DNA of 64,000 bases. It comes from Microbacterium helvum. GTDB lineage: Bacteria > Actinomycetota > Actinomycetes > Actinomycetales > Microbacteriaceae. Numbering within the stretch: the first letter of the stretch is position 1; every line of letters begins with the position of its first letter. The notes beneath the pieces are model-generated. The model made no database searches. It had not been told where the DNA came from and worked only from the letters and a program-made list of their open reading frames with translations. Positions 8,626-17,422 of this stretch are shown piece by piece. The stretch spans positions 43,690 to 107,689 of the forward strand of contig NZ_JACXZS010000006.1 in assembly GCF_014779795.1 (NCBI RefSeq), written 5' to 3'. Position numbers and translations under genes: made by a program.

Positions 8626-9942
8626 TCACAGCTCGACGGTCACCTCGCCGAGGCCGCGACTCACACAGAGCATCATCGCCCCGCCGGCGTCGCGCTCGGC
8701 CGCCGTGAGCACCTCGTCGCGGTGGTCGGGGTCGCCCGCGCGCACCGCGACCTCGCACGAGCCGCACCACCCCTGTTCGCACGACGAGGCCGCCGTGTGC
8801 CCGGCGCGGCGCACCGCGCTCAGCGCGGATTCGTCGGCGCCCACCGCGATCCGCTCGCCGCTGCCCGCGAGCACGAGATCGAACGGCTGCCCGCCGGGTC
8901 CCGTCGCGGGGCTGAACGCCTCGGCGTGGAGGGCGATCCCCGCCTGCGCCGCGAGCCGCCGGACGTCATCCATCAGCCCCTCGGGACCGCAGCAGTAGAT
9001 GGCGGCGCCGTCCGGGAGCGCGGCGATGCGCGACGCGAGCTCAGGCCTGCCGTCGCGGCGGGACTCGACGATCTCGTGGCCGGCCAGCCGGCGTACGCGA
9101 TCGCGGTACGCCATGGCGGCCGCGTCCACGCCGGCGTAGACGAAAGCGCTCGGCGTGCTCCCCCGCCCCGCCGCCTCGGCCAGCGGCAGCAGCGGCGTGA
9201 CGCCGATGCCGCCCGCGACGAAGAGAAACGCGGATGCCGCGACCAGCGGCATCCGGTTCCTCACCGTCACCAGCTCGAGCTCGGCGCCTTCGGCGAGCGC
9301 GTGCAGCTCGGTGGAGCCTCCGCGGCCGTCGGGCTCGTGCCGCACGGCGATCGTGTACGCGTCGCGCTCGCGCGGGTCGCCGCACAGCGAGTAGTGGCGT
9401 ACGAGGCCGCTGGGCAGCCGCAGCTCGGCGTGCGCCCCGGGCGCCCAGGCGGGAAGGCGTGCGCCGTCACGGGCGCGCAGCCGCAGCTCGACGACCCGGT
9501 CGGCGAGCGTCGTGCGGGCCTCGACGCACAGCGCGATCGCCGCCTCGGCGCCCGATCGCCGGGGGTAGACGCGGCCGTCGCGCACCTCGACGCCGAAGCC
9601 GCGCAGGCGGGCGTTCGATCCGGCGGCCAGGTGCGCCCCGTCGCGCAGGTCGAACTCCCACCCGTGCCACGGGCACCGCACAACCTCCTGGTGGCGGCCG
9701 TACTTGTACTCGTGCACCGCCGATTCCAGCCGCGTGCCCGCGATCGGCCCGCGGCATACCGGTGCCGCCTCGTGCGGGCACACGTTGCGCCACGCCACGA
9801 TGCCTTCGCCGACGCGATACAGGCCGATCTCGACGCCGTCGACCTCGCACGTGAGCGGCCCGGAGCCCTGCGCGGGGACGTCGACGAGGTCGGCGAGCAC
9901 CCCACCGCCCAGTGCCGCACCACCCACTGAGGCCGCGCTCAT
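8626..9942 (-). CDS. Rieske / flavin reductase / 2Fe-2S ferredoxin triple fusion
   Basis: This 438-aa protein appears to carry a complete electron-transfer chain. A Rieske domain (about residues 20-130) has CPH at 55-57 and CPWH at 90-93, the Cys-His pairs that bind its 2Fe-2S cluster. An FNR-like module (about 134-350) has RHYSLCGDP for flavin binding and VAGGIGVTPLLPL plus YCCGPEGLM for NAD(P)H binding. A plant-type ferredoxin domain (about 355-438) has SSCEQGWCGSCEV and a late LCV cysteine. Separate proteins usually provide these parts for Rieske oxygenases or demethylases such as VanAB. No oxygenase catalytic domain is encoded here. I chose the ATG at 9942 because it overlaps the amidohydrolase stop (ATGA) and skips a short extension without a ribosome site. 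The electron acceptor is unknown. Confidence 0.9.
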   Translation of the reverse strand: MSAASVGGAALGGGVLADLVDVPAQGSGPLTCEVDGVEIGLYRVGEGIVAWRNVCPHEAAPVCRGPIAGTRLESAVHEYKYGRHQEVVRCPWHGWEFDLRDGAHLAAGSNARLRGFGVEVRDGRVYPRRSGAEAAIALCVEARTTLADRVVELRLRARDGARLPAWAPGAHAELRLPSGLVRHYSLCGDPRERDAYTIAVRHEPDGRGGSTELHALAEGAELELVTVRNRMPLVAASAFLFVAGGIGVTPLLPLAEAAGRGSTPSAFVYAGVDAAAMAYRDRVRRLAGHEIVESRRDGRPELASRIAALPDGAAIYCCGPEGLMDDVRRLAAQAGIALHAEAFSPATGPGGQPFDLVLAGSGERIAVGADESALSAVRRAGHTAASSCEQGWCGSCEVAVRAGDPDHRDEVLTAAERDAGGAMMLCVSRGLGEVTVEL

Positions 9943-11093
9943 TCGACGGGCTCCAGCCACCGCGTCGCGGACTCTGGACCGGGGCCAGCCGGCCCCGCGT
10001 CCACCACCGAGGCACCCACCGGCAGATGCGCGGGCAGCTGCTCACGCGCGGGCCGGACGGTGAGCCCGTACACCTCGGCGGCGGTCCCGCCCATGATGCG
10101 GTCGCGCATCGCCGGGTCGATCGCTCGCAGGATCACGTCCCGGTTGTCGAAGTCCCAGTGCGGGTAGTCCGACGAGAACATGAGCGTGCGGCCGGCCTCG
10201 ATCATCGCGAAGATCTGCTCGAGCTCACCCGGATGCCGCGGCTCTTCGAGCGGCTGCGTCGTGAGCAGCACGTGGTCGAGGATGTACTCCGACGGCAGTC
10301 GCCGGAGCCAGGGGGTCGTGTCGCGCAGTGCCTTGTAGTTCTTGTCCATGCGCCACATGAGGTGCGGCAGCCAGGCGGTGCCGCCCTCGATCGCGACGAA
10401 CCGGAGGGTCGGGAACATCTCGAACACCCCCTCGGTGACGAGGCTGTTGATCTGCGCCATGTACCCGATGGGCAGGATGTTGTGCCACTCCATGTAGCGC
10501 GACGGCCAGCCCACGGGCGTCGGCGGCCCGGCCGTGCCGGCGCCCTCGGTGCCGGGGTGCACCGCGATCGGCAGGCCCGCCTCGACGGCGGCCTCGTAGA
10601 TCGGGTGGTACTGCCGCTGGCCGAGCGGACGCCGCGTCGCCGACGACATGATGACCTGCGCGAAGCGGCGATCGACCGCGCACCGCCGGATCTCGCGCAC
10701 CGCACCCTCGGGTTCGTCGCCGTTGACCAGGATCGAGCCGCGGAAGCGATCCGACACCGGCAGCCAGTAGTCCATGGTGCAGTCGTTGTGCGCGACGGCG
10801 AGCGCGTTCAGGTAGTCGGGGTCGGTGCCCAGCGCCAGCAGGTGCGGCCCGGTCAGGATGCCGTAGTCGATGTCGTAGCGGTCCAGATGGTCGCTGATCA
10901 GGAAGTAGGGGTCGCTCGCCGGGGGTCCTCCGTTGGGCGGCGTGACGTCGTGGCGCGCGACCCCGCCGCGCGGGTTGATGTACTGTCCCGGCGGCAGACC
11001 TTGGTGGCGCCACGCCTCGCGCCACGCCATCGGCAGGTACGCGGTGAGGTCGGGCAGGGCGTTGTGCACGTCGGTGTCGACGACGAGGCTCAT
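9939..11093 (-). CDS. Amidohydrolase-2 family metal-dependent hydrolase or decarboxylase
   Basis: This 384-aa TIM-barrel protein belongs to the amidohydrolase-2 family, whose members include ACMSD and resorcylate-type decarboxylases and some lactonases. Likely metal and catalytic positions are DTDVHN at residues 6-11 (D-x-H where the classical family has HxH), AVHPG near 177, and FSSDYPHWD near 306-313. The gene overlaps the IclR gene upstream and the Rieske fusion downstream by four bases each, so the three should be made together. With the redox fusion this could act on an aromatic acid or a sugar lactone; the sequence does not decide which. The start at 11093 lies within the IclR stop. Confidence 0.85.
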   Translation of the reverse strand: MSLVVDTDVHNALPDLTAYLPMAWREAWRHQGLPPGQYINPRGGVARHDVTPPNGGPPASDPYFLISDHLDRYDIDYGILTGPHLLALGTDPDYLNALAVAHNDCTMDYWLPVSDRFRGSILVNGDEPEGAVREIRRCAVDRRFAQVIMSSATRRPLGQRQYHPIYEAAVEAGLPIAVHPGTEGAGTAGPPTPVGWPSRYMEWHNILPIGYMAQINSLVTEGVFEMFPTLRFVAIEGGTAWLPHLMWRMDKNYKALRDTTPWLRRLPSEYILDHVLLTTQPLEEPRHPGELEQIFAMIEAGRTLMFSSDYPHWDFDNRDVILRAIDPAMRDRIMGGTAAEVYGLTVRPAREQLPAHLPVGASVVDAGPAGPGPESATRWLEPVE

Positions 11094-11908
11094 CGGCGGA
11101 TCGCTTTCGTCAGAGAATCCAGCAGGGTGGCGAAGTCGAGCTGCGGATGCCGCGGCTCGGGCCCGCCGAGCGCCCGGGACAGCCCGTCCGAGGCCCGCCA
11201 CAGGTGCTCGAGCGCGGCGTCGTCGAACAGGTCGGCTGCGAGAGTGGCCGGGCTGTAGCATCCGATCGCACACACGACCACGCCGCCCGTCCCGATGACC
11301 GGCACGGCGAGGCTGACCGCGCCACGGGGGTCGTCGGTGAGCTTGACGGCGACCGAGGCGGCGCGGATGCGGGCGAACTCCTGCTCCCACTCGAGCACCG
11401 ACCAGCGTGGCGCGACATCGGACGCGGCATCGAAGAACGCGGGCCACGACGCGCGGGGCGCGTACGCCACAAGGACGCGGCCGGTCGCGAGCCCGAGCGG
11501 ATCGCGCAGGTCTTCTCGGTCGGTGCGGACCGTCACAGCGCCGGGGCCGACCGCCGACGCGATGAGGTGCGCCTCGCGCCCGGCCAGGACCGTCGCCGTG
11601 GTGGCGAGTCCGGTATGCAGGCTCAGCGTGCCCAGCACGGGTTCGACGATGGGCGTCAGGATGCGGGCGGCGCCCGACAGTGCGCCGAGCGTGGCGACGG
11701 CCGGACCGAGCCGGTACCCGCCCGGCACCCGCTGCAGATAGTGGCGGTCGGAGAGCGTCCGCATCAGCCCGTGAACGGTCGATGTCGACAGCTGCAGGCG
11801 TTCGGCGGCGGCCGTGACCCCCAGCACCTGCGCCCGCGCGGTGGCCTCGAGCACGTCCAGCGCGCGGTGCACGGACTGCACTCCGGCGCGCGGTTCCGTT
11901 TCGGTCAT
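11090..11908 (-). CDS. IclR-family transcriptional regulator
   Basis: This 272-aa protein has an N-terminal winged helix-turn-helix (about residues 10-70, with VTAAAERLQLSTSTVHGLMRTL). It continues into the IclR effector-binding domain (GPGAVTVRTDREDLRDPLGLATGRVLVAY and onward). IclR proteins bind small metabolites, often aromatic acids or sugar-acid intermediates, and control adjoining catabolic genes. This one is embedded inside the operon: it starts 9 bases after the Asp-box gene stop and overlaps the amidohydrolase by four bases. It therefore probably senses an intermediate of the pathway and may regulate its own operon. The Shine-Dalgarno is weak. Confidence 0.9.
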   Translation of the reverse strand: MTETEPRAGVQSVHRALDVLEATARAQVLGVTAAAERLQLSTSTVHGLMRTLSDRHYLQRVPGGYRLGPAVATLGALSGAARILTPIVEPVLGTLSLHTGLATTATVLAGREAHLIASAVGPGAVTVRTDREDLRDPLGLATGRVLVAYAPRASWPAFFDAASDVAPRWSVLEWEQEFARIRAASVAVKLTDDPRGAVSLAVPVIGTGGVVVCAIGCYSPATLAADLFDDAALEHLWRASDGLSRALGGPEPRHPQLDFATLLDSLTKAIRR

Positions 11909-11917
11909 TCCGGCAGG

Positions 11918-13024
11918 CTACGAGCTCCCGCCAGGACGGACCACCCTGCTTTCGGCATCGTCGGATTCTCGGGCTGATCGGGTGGCGTCATCCATCGATC
12001 CGAGCTCGAGCCGGGCCGCGAACACCGCGGACGAACCGTCGGCGCGCTCGGCGCTCCAGGTGACGAGCAGGTCATCGCCGACGAACGCGAGGGCGGGGAC
12101 GCCGGACTCTGACGCACCGGCGACCGGCGCCTCCAGCGCCTGCGCCAGCTCATGGCGGGTCCACCCCGCCACGCCGCGCGCGTCGAACGCCGCGCGCGTG
12201 CCGAGCCACAGCGACACCTCGCCCGTCGTGAACCGCTCCCCCAGCGCGGCGGCGAACACGTCGCCGCGCACCGCGACGGGCAGCGGGCTGTACAGCACCG
12301 TGTCGGGCGCGGGCCAGCGGGCGAACCCGGTGCCGTCGGGGCGCAGCTCGAAGAACTGCGTCGGGATGCCGGCGGCCTGGCTGCGCAGTCCGCCGACGAT
12401 GCGAGCGGCTGAGGCATCCCACGCGATCGTCGGCTCGCAGTGCCCGCAGATCGGGCCGCCGTCGGGCACGACATCGACGGCCTCGAACGTGCCGACCGGG
12501 TCGGACGGGTCGAAGAACATGAAGCCGAGCCGGGACGAATCCGCGAAGTGGTAGCCCGAGACCATCCGGCCACCGGCGAGGCAGAGGTCGTGGAACAGCT
12601 CCGGCACGAAGCCGTCCTGTTCCACCGGCAGTTCGAGCCGGCGCGACCACGAGAGGCCGGCGTCGGCAGACGACCACAGCGTGTGCGCGGTGTCGCCGAC
12701 CGCGCTGGTCGCGCCGCGGCCGCGCACGATCGCCCACAGCACGTCGTCTGCATCGACGCCGAGCGCCCAGCAGTCCGTTCCGCGCGCGTGCGGCTCGACG
12801 GTGCCGATCGTCAGCGGCTCGGACCATGTCGCGCCGGCGTCGTCACTCCACGTCAGGACCGGCGCCTTGTCTGCCGAGACGTGCGCGCTGCCGCGGTTGA
12901 AACCCTGGAACACACGCCCCGCGGTCGTGACGCACAGCTTGCCCTGCGGCCACGCGCTCGTCGCGACGCCGTCGTCGGGCGACACGCGCACAAGGCGTAC
13001 GGACGCCGTCGCCGGGGCCGTCAT
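11918..13024 (-). CDS. Asp-box (BNR/sialidase-like) beta-propeller protein
   Basis: This 368-aa protein has at least two sialidase-type Asp-box motifs: SDDAGATW near residue 60 and SADAGLSW near residue 118. Its repeated beta-sheet blades and length fit the BNR/sialidase superfamily fold. I see no signal peptide and no clear arginine triad, so calling it a true sialidase would go too far; other cytosolic glycan enzymes use the same fold. The gene overlaps the DapA/NanA-family aldolase gene upstream by four bases. A sialidase fold coupled to an aldolase of the NanA superfamily is suggestive of a keto-sugar acid pathway, but only by analogy. Confidence 0.8.
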   Translation of the reverse strand: MTAPATASVRLVRVSPDDGVATSAWPQGKLCVTTAGRVFQGFNRGSAHVSADKAPVLTWSDDAGATWSEPLTIGTVEPHARGTDCWALGVDADDVLWAIVRGRGATSAVGDTAHTLWSSADAGLSWSRRLELPVEQDGFVPELFHDLCLAGGRMVSGYHFADSSRLGFMFFDPSDPVGTFEAVDVVPDGGPICGHCEPTIAWDASAARIVGGLRSQAAGIPTQFFELRPDGTGFARWPAPDTVLYSPLPVAVRGDVFAAALGERFTTGEVSLWLGTRAAFDARGVAGWTRHELAQALEAPVAGASESGVPALAFVGDDLLVTWSAERADGSSAVFAARLELGSMDDATRSARESDDAESRVVRPGGSS

Positions 13025-13944
13025 CGGATGACCGGCAGCCCGGCCTCGACCAGCAGCCCGCGAATGCGGGCGACCTCGGCGTCGTCGAGCGGGAGGAACG
13101 GTGCGAACGTGCGCGGCGACGCGATCACGCCGCGCAGGTGCAGCGCGGCCTTGAACGCGCCGAGCGCCCCCGCGGTGAACCCGATGCGGGTGCGGTCGGC
13201 GACGTCGACGATCTGGAACAGCTCGATGAGGCGCAGCTGCTCGGCCGCCGCGGCCGCGTGATCGCCGGCCTCGACCGCCCGCTGGATGCGGACGTACCCG
13301 TCGGGGTCCACGTTGCCGAGGCCCGGCACCATGCCCGTCGCACCTGCCTGCAGCGCCAGGTCGGCGAACACCTCCGACCCGGTCAGCAGACCGATGCCGG
13401 TGTGCGCCACACGTTCCACCGCGACGCGGAACCTCCCGAGGTCGCCACTGGAGTCCTTGAGCGCGACGATCGTGCCCTCCTCTGCGAGCGCCTGCAGCGC
13501 CGGCAGCGGCAGCGGCACGTGTGTCGCCGACGGGATGTCGTACGCGATGACGGGGATGTCGACCGCGGCCGCGACGGCACGGTAGTGCGCGACGATCTCG
13601 TCGGGATGCGGCGCCACGTAGAACGGCGGCGTGACGACGACACCCGCGGCTCCGGCATCCTGAGCCCGACGCGCGTGCTCGACGACCCGGGCCGTCCCGG
13701 TGTCGATGGCTCCCGCGAGCACCGGCAGGCCACCGGCGGCGGCCACCGCGACCTGCAGCGTGCGCACGCGGACGTCGTCGGTCTGCAGTGCGACCTCGCC
13801 GCTCGAGCCGCCGACGAACAGCCCGTCGACACCCGCGTCGGCGAGGTGGCCGACGAGCCGTTCGAGGGATGCCGAATCCAGCTCGCCCTCGTCGGTCAAG
13901 GGGGTGACCAGCGGCGGGATCACGCCGCGCAACGCAACGGTCAT
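13021..13944 (-). CDS. DapA/NanA superfamily class I aldolase or dehydratase
   Basis: This 307-aa TIM-barrel protein belongs to the dihydrodipicolinate synthase / N-acetylneuraminate lyase family. It has the pyruvate-binding loop GGSSGE (about residues 45-50), the conserved tyrosine in VIAYDIPS (about 134) and the Schiff-base lysine in ALKDSSGD (about 161). Family members condense or cleave pyruvate adducts: DapA, NanA, 2-keto-3-deoxy-sugar-acid aldolases. It lies among transporter and glycan genes, four bases after the permease stop and overlapping the Asp-box gene. This makes a catabolic keto-acid aldolase more likely than lysine synthesis. The exact substrate is not readable. Confidence 0.88.
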   Translation of the reverse strand: MTVALRGVIPPLVTPLTDEGELDSASLERLVGHLADAGVDGLFVGGSSGEVALQTDDVRVRTLQVAVAAAGGLPVLAGAIDTGTARVVEHARRAQDAGAAGVVVTPPFYVAPHPDEIVAHYRAVAAAVDIPVIAYDIPSATHVPLPLPALQALAEEGTIVALKDSSGDLGRFRVAVERVAHTGIGLLTGSEVFADLALQAGATGMVPGLGNVDPDGYVRIQRAVEAGDHAAAAAEQLRLIELFQIVDVADRTRIGFTAGALGAFKAALHLRGVIASPRTFAPFLPLDDAEVARIRGLLVEAGLPVIR

Positions 13945-13948
13945 GCGG

Positions 13949-14932
13949 TCATCCCTTGATCGCGCCGGCCTGGCCGGCGCTCTTGAGGAACTGCTTCTGG
14001 AAGATGAGGAACAGCACGATCGGCAGGATCACCGAGATGAACATGCCCGCCATGAGCAGTGCCAGGTCCGCGCTCGCGGTCACCTTGTAGAGGCCGACCG
14101 ACAGGGGCTGCAGATCGGGGCTCGGCAGCACCAGCAGGGGCCACAGGAACTCCTTCCACGCGCCGATGATCGTGATCAGCGAGGTCACGCCGATGATCGG
14201 CTTCGACATCGGCAGCACGATGCGCCAGAAGACCTGGAACGGGCCGGCGCCGTCGATCTTCGCGGCCTCGAACACGTCCTTGGGCAGCGAGTCGAAGAAC
14301 CGCGTGATGAGCAGCACGTTGAACGCGCTCGCGGCCGCCGGCAGCCACACCGCCCAGAACGTGTTGATGAGGTTCCAGTGCAGCAGCGGCATGTCGAGCA
14401 CCGTCACGTACTGCGCGATGAGCGACACGACACCCGGGATGAACAGGGTCGCCAGCACGCCGGCATTGACGACCTTGGCGTACGACGGGCGCAGGATCGA
14501 TATGCCGTAGGCGCCGGTCAGGGCCACCAGCATCCCGAAGAACCACACCCCCGCCGCCAGCCACACCGTGTTCAGCAGGTACTTGCCGATGTCGATCTTG
14601 ACCCACGCGTCGACGAGGTTGTGCCACTGGACGCCGCTCGGCCACCATGCGAAGGGCTCGCGCAGGATGTCCTGCGTGGTCGAGACCGCGGCCTTCGCGA
14701 GCCACAGCAGCGGACCCGCCGAGATCACGAGCAGCACCGCGATCAGCACGATGTTCAGGATGAGCAGGCCGATGCGCATCCGCCTGCTCTTGCGGTCGAG
14801 ATCGGAGATGTTGGTGCGGTCCTGCGCTTCGACCGCCTTGCGGCGTCGGGCGCGGCGCCGCTGGGGCGCGGGATCGGTCGGCAGACCGGTGATGAGCACC
14901 TCGTCGGTGGGCGCGGTGAGGGTGTCGGTCAT
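13949..14932 (-). CDS. ABC sugar transporter permease (MalG type), second system
   Basis: This 327-aa membrane subunit has a basic N-terminus (QRRRARRRK), about six membrane segments, the EAA loop EAAKIDGAGPFQVFWRIVLP and the end SAGQAGAIKG. It is a clear paralogue of the permease at 1098-2078, with long identical stretches such as LNTVW/LFNTVV, NLINT-WAVWLPA and GLYKV. Its ATG overlaps the stop codon of the upstream permease (ATGA at 14929-14932). It serves the binding lipoprotein encoded at 15943-17331. Confidence 0.94.
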   Translation of the reverse strand: MTDTLTAPTDEVLITGLPTDPAPQRRRARRRKAVEAQDRTNISDLDRKSRRMRIGLLILNIVLIAVLLVISAGPLLWLAKAAVSTTQDILREPFAWWPSGVQWHNLVDAWVKIDIGKYLLNTVWLAAGVWFFGMLVALTGAYGISILRPSYAKVVNAGVLATLFIPGVVSLIAQYVTVLDMPLLHWNLINTFWAVWLPAAASAFNVLLITRFFDSLPKDVFEAAKIDGAGPFQVFWRIVLPMSKPIIGVTSLITIIGAWKEFLWPLLVLPSPDLQPLSVGLYKVTASADLALLMAGMFISVILPIVLFLIFQKQFLKSAGQAGAIKG

Positions 14933-15864
14933 GACTTGCTCCAGCTCCGGGTGAGCCGCAGATACACCGCGGAGACGATCGTGAGGACGACGGCCAGCAG
15001 CAGGCTGAGGGCGGTCGCCTTGCCGTAGTCGCCCTGCTGGAACGCGTAGTTGTAGATGAGCATGAGCACCGTCGTGGTCTTGTTGACGGGGCCGCCGCCG
15101 GTCATGACGAACGGCTCGGTGAACACCTGCATCGTGCCGATGATCTGCAGCAGGAGCAGCAGCAGCATGATGCCACGCATCTGCGGCAGCGTGATGTGCC
15201 AGAACCGGCGGAAGATGCGCGCGCCGTCCATCTCGGCCGCCTCGTACAGGTCGGACTGGATCGACATCAGCGCGGCGAGGTAGATGATCGTCGCCTGTCC
15301 GAAGCTCGCCCACGTCGCCTGCACGACGATCGACGGCATGGCCATCACGGGGCTCTGCAGCCACGGCAGGGGGCCGATGCCGAACACCCCCAGGATCTCG
15401 TTGAAGACGCCGCTGGGGGACGGGTCGTAGAACTGCTTCCACAGCAGCACCGCGACGACCGGCGGGATGATCACCGGGAGGCAGACGAGCACACTCGCGA
15501 TCTGGCGCGTGCGGCGCAGCTCGGCCATGAACGTCGCCATCAGGATCGGGATCGGGAATCCGATGATGAGCGCGAGCGTCGCGAACCACAGGGTGTTGAC
15601 CACCGCGGTGGCCAGCAGCGGATCGGCGAGCACGCGCTGGAAGTTGTCGAAGCCGACCCACGTGGGCTCGGTGACGAGGTTGGTCTTCTGCATCGCGAGG
15701 AGGAGGCTGCGCAGGATCGGCCACCACGCGAAGTAGCCGAAGGTGAACAGCAGCGGCACGAAGAAGAGGAAGGTCGTGATGCCGCCGCCGCGCACCCACC
15801 TGGTGAGGCGCTGCAGCGGCGGCTGGGCGCGACGCCGCTGCGCTGCGGTGGTGACCTGGGTCAT
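14929..15864 (-). CDS. ABC sugar transporter permease (MalF type), second system
   Basis: This 311-aa membrane subunit pairs with the next permease. The EAA loop reads EAAEMDGARIFRRFWHITLP. Large parts match the permease at 115-1098, including the VMTGGGPxNxTTT segment and the YGKATALSL segment, so the two transporters arose by duplication. The gene is separated from the binding-protein gene by 78 bases that contain a strong hairpin, which should make permease expression lower than lipoprotein expression. Confidence 0.94.
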   Translation of the reverse strand: MTQVTTAAQRRRAQPPLQRLTRWVRGGGITTFLFFVPLLFTFGYFAWWPILRSLLLAMQKTNLVTEPTWVGFDNFQRVLADPLLATAVVNTLWFATLALIIGFPIPILMATFMAELRRTRQIASVLVCLPVIIPPVVAVLLWKQFYDPSPSGVFNEILGVFGIGPLPWLQSPVMAMPSIVVQATWASFGQATIIYLAALMSIQSDLYEAAEMDGARIFRRFWHITLPQMRGIMLLLLLLQIIGTMQVFTEPFVMTGGGPVNKTTTVLMLIYNYAFQQGDYGKATALSLLLAVVLTIVSAVYLRLTRSWSKS

Positions 15865-15902
15865 GCGTCGTCCTGTCGGGTCGGGGTCTGGGGGGATGGT
15901 GT

Positions 15903-15934
15903 CCCGGCGCGGCCCGTAGCGGGGCCGCGCCGGG
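15903..15934 (-). terminator. GC hairpin between binding-protein and permease genes
   Basis: A perfect 13-bp stem (CCCGGCGCGGCCC at 15903-15915 with its complement at 15922-15934) encloses a 6-base loop. There is no following T run. In sugar ABC operons such a structure typically stabilises the upstream lipoprotein message or attenuates read-through. That gives an excess of binding protein over permease. Confidence 0.7.
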
Positions 15935-15942
15935 AGGGGGGA

Positions 15943-17331
15943 TCAGCCGGCGTCGACGATCGCCTGCACGGCGGTCTCGGCATCGGCCAGCAGCTGGTCG
16001 ATGTCGGCATTCTCGTCGGTCAGCACGGCCTGCGCGATCGGGTCGAGGGCCGCGTACAGCTCCTGCGCCTTGATCGCGGGCTCGGGCACGACCGCGAGGT
16101 CGGACGTCAGGTACGCCTCGTAGATGCTCCGGTCGACGTTGATGTAGGGCTCGATCCAGCCGAGGTACGTCTCGTACGCCTCGGCGTTGACGATCGGCAG
16201 CTCCGGTGCGCCGACGGGGCGGCCGTCGTCGGCCTGCGACTTCGCGAGCGCGACGGCCGCGTCCTCGTCGACGTACTTGTTGAGCCAGTAGAACTCGGTC
16301 CACAGGGTCGCCGCGCCGATCTCGTCGGCCGTCGCCTTCGGGTTGAACCACTGGATCGTGCCGCCGCCGAGGGCGCCCAGGCCCTTGTCGCCCTGCGGCA
16401 TCGGCGCGATGCCGATGTCGGTGCCGGTCATGCCGCGGTTGATGACCATGTCGTTGTAGATCGACCCGCCGTTGACGGTCTGGCCGACGCTGCCCGCGGC
16501 GAACTCGCTGCGGATGTCGTCGGGTCCGAGCAGGAAGTTCGCGCCCGCGGCATCCCCTTCCCACCGCACGTCGTGCAGCAGCTGGAGCGAGTCCTTCATG
16601 CCGTCGGTGTCGACCGTGACGGTGACCTTGTCGCCGTCGACCTTCTGGACGAGCGACCCGTTCGAGTACGACATCGTCGTCAGCAGCCAGCCGCCGTTGT
16701 TGTTCGTCGTCGGGATGATGAAGCCCGTCTGGCCGGTCTTCTCGGTGATCGTCTTGGCGTTCTTGAGCACGCCGTCCCAGTCCGTGGGCGCGTCGTCGGG
16801 GTCGAGGCCCGCCTCTTCGTACAGCGCGCGGTTGTAGATGAGGGCCATCGTGTACGCCTGACGCACGACGCCGTACTGACGGTCGCCCGATTGCACGACC
16901 TTGTCGAGCGTCGGGTTCAGGCTCGACAGGATGTCGCTGTCGGCCACGTATTCGGTGATGTCGGCGGCCTGGCCGCGCTCGATCAGGGACTGCATGTCGG
17001 TGAACGGGATGCCGACCGTCGTCGGCGCCGTGCCGCCCACGAGCAGCGCGTTGAACGTCGACGGGTCGTACTTCGTCTCTTCGCCCTTGACCGTGATGTT
17101 CGGGTGGAGCTCTTCGAACGCGGCCACGCGCTCGTCGAACGTCTCCAGCGACGCGGCCTGATCGGCGGTGGGCATCTCGCCGACGGTGATCGTGACCTTC
17201 GCGTCCGGGTCGTACGCGGCTCCCGAGTCGGTCGGGCCGGCGCTCGGGGTGCCTGCGCACCCGGCGAGGGTGAGCCCGGCCGCGAGGGCGACCGCCGGGA
17301 TGGCGAGTCTGCGGGTGTTGCGTGGATACAT
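15943..17331 (-). CDS. Extracellular solute-binding lipoprotein of sugar ABC transporter
   Basis: This 462-aa family-1 (MalE-like) solute-binding protein is the ligand-capturing part of the importer. It has a lipoprotein signal peptide with charged start MYPRNTRR, a hydrophobic core and lipobox LAGC. Cys25 would be lipidated and tether it outside the membrane. Aromatic-rich patches such as WTEFYWLNKY and YETYLGWIEPY fit sugar binding. I chose the ATG at 17331 because GAAGGAG lies just upstream and it starts directly at a proper signal peptide; a longer reading from 17391 adds 20 residues without one. The gene follows GH38, and the permeases follow it. Confidence 0.94.
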   Translation of the reverse strand: MYPRNTRRLAIPAVALAAGLTLAGCAGTPSAGPTDSGAAYDPDAKVTITVGEMPTADQAASLETFDERVAAFEELHPNITVKGEETKYDPSTFNALLVGGTAPTTVGIPFTDMQSLIERGQAADITEYVADSDILSSLNPTLDKVVQSGDRQYGVVRQAYTMALIYNRALYEEAGLDPDDAPTDWDGVLKNAKTITEKTGQTGFIIPTTNNNGGWLLTTMSYSNGSLVQKVDGDKVTVTVDTDGMKDSLQLLHDVRWEGDAAGANFLLGPDDIRSEFAAGSVGQTVNGGSIYNDMVINRGMTGTDIGIAPMPQGDKGLGALGGGTIQWFNPKATADEIGAATLWTEFYWLNKYVDEDAAVALAKSQADDGRPVGAPELPIVNAEAYETYLGWIEPYINVDRSIYEAYLTSDLAVVPEPAIKAQELYAALDPIAQAVLTDENADIDQLLADAETAVQAIVDAG

Positions 17332-17422
17332 GACTGCTACTCCTTCGTAGAGGGCGCGATGCGCCTGGGGCTGAACTTCTCTCTTGGTCATCCGCGGCCG
17401 GCTGGGCAGGCGGCCGCGGCTC

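Noticed and set aside
11918..13944. Complete sialic-acid pathway
   Set aside because: Only an Asp-box protein and a NanA-superfamily enzyme are present. There is no kinase, epimerase or deacetylase, and the Asp-box protein shows no arginine triad.
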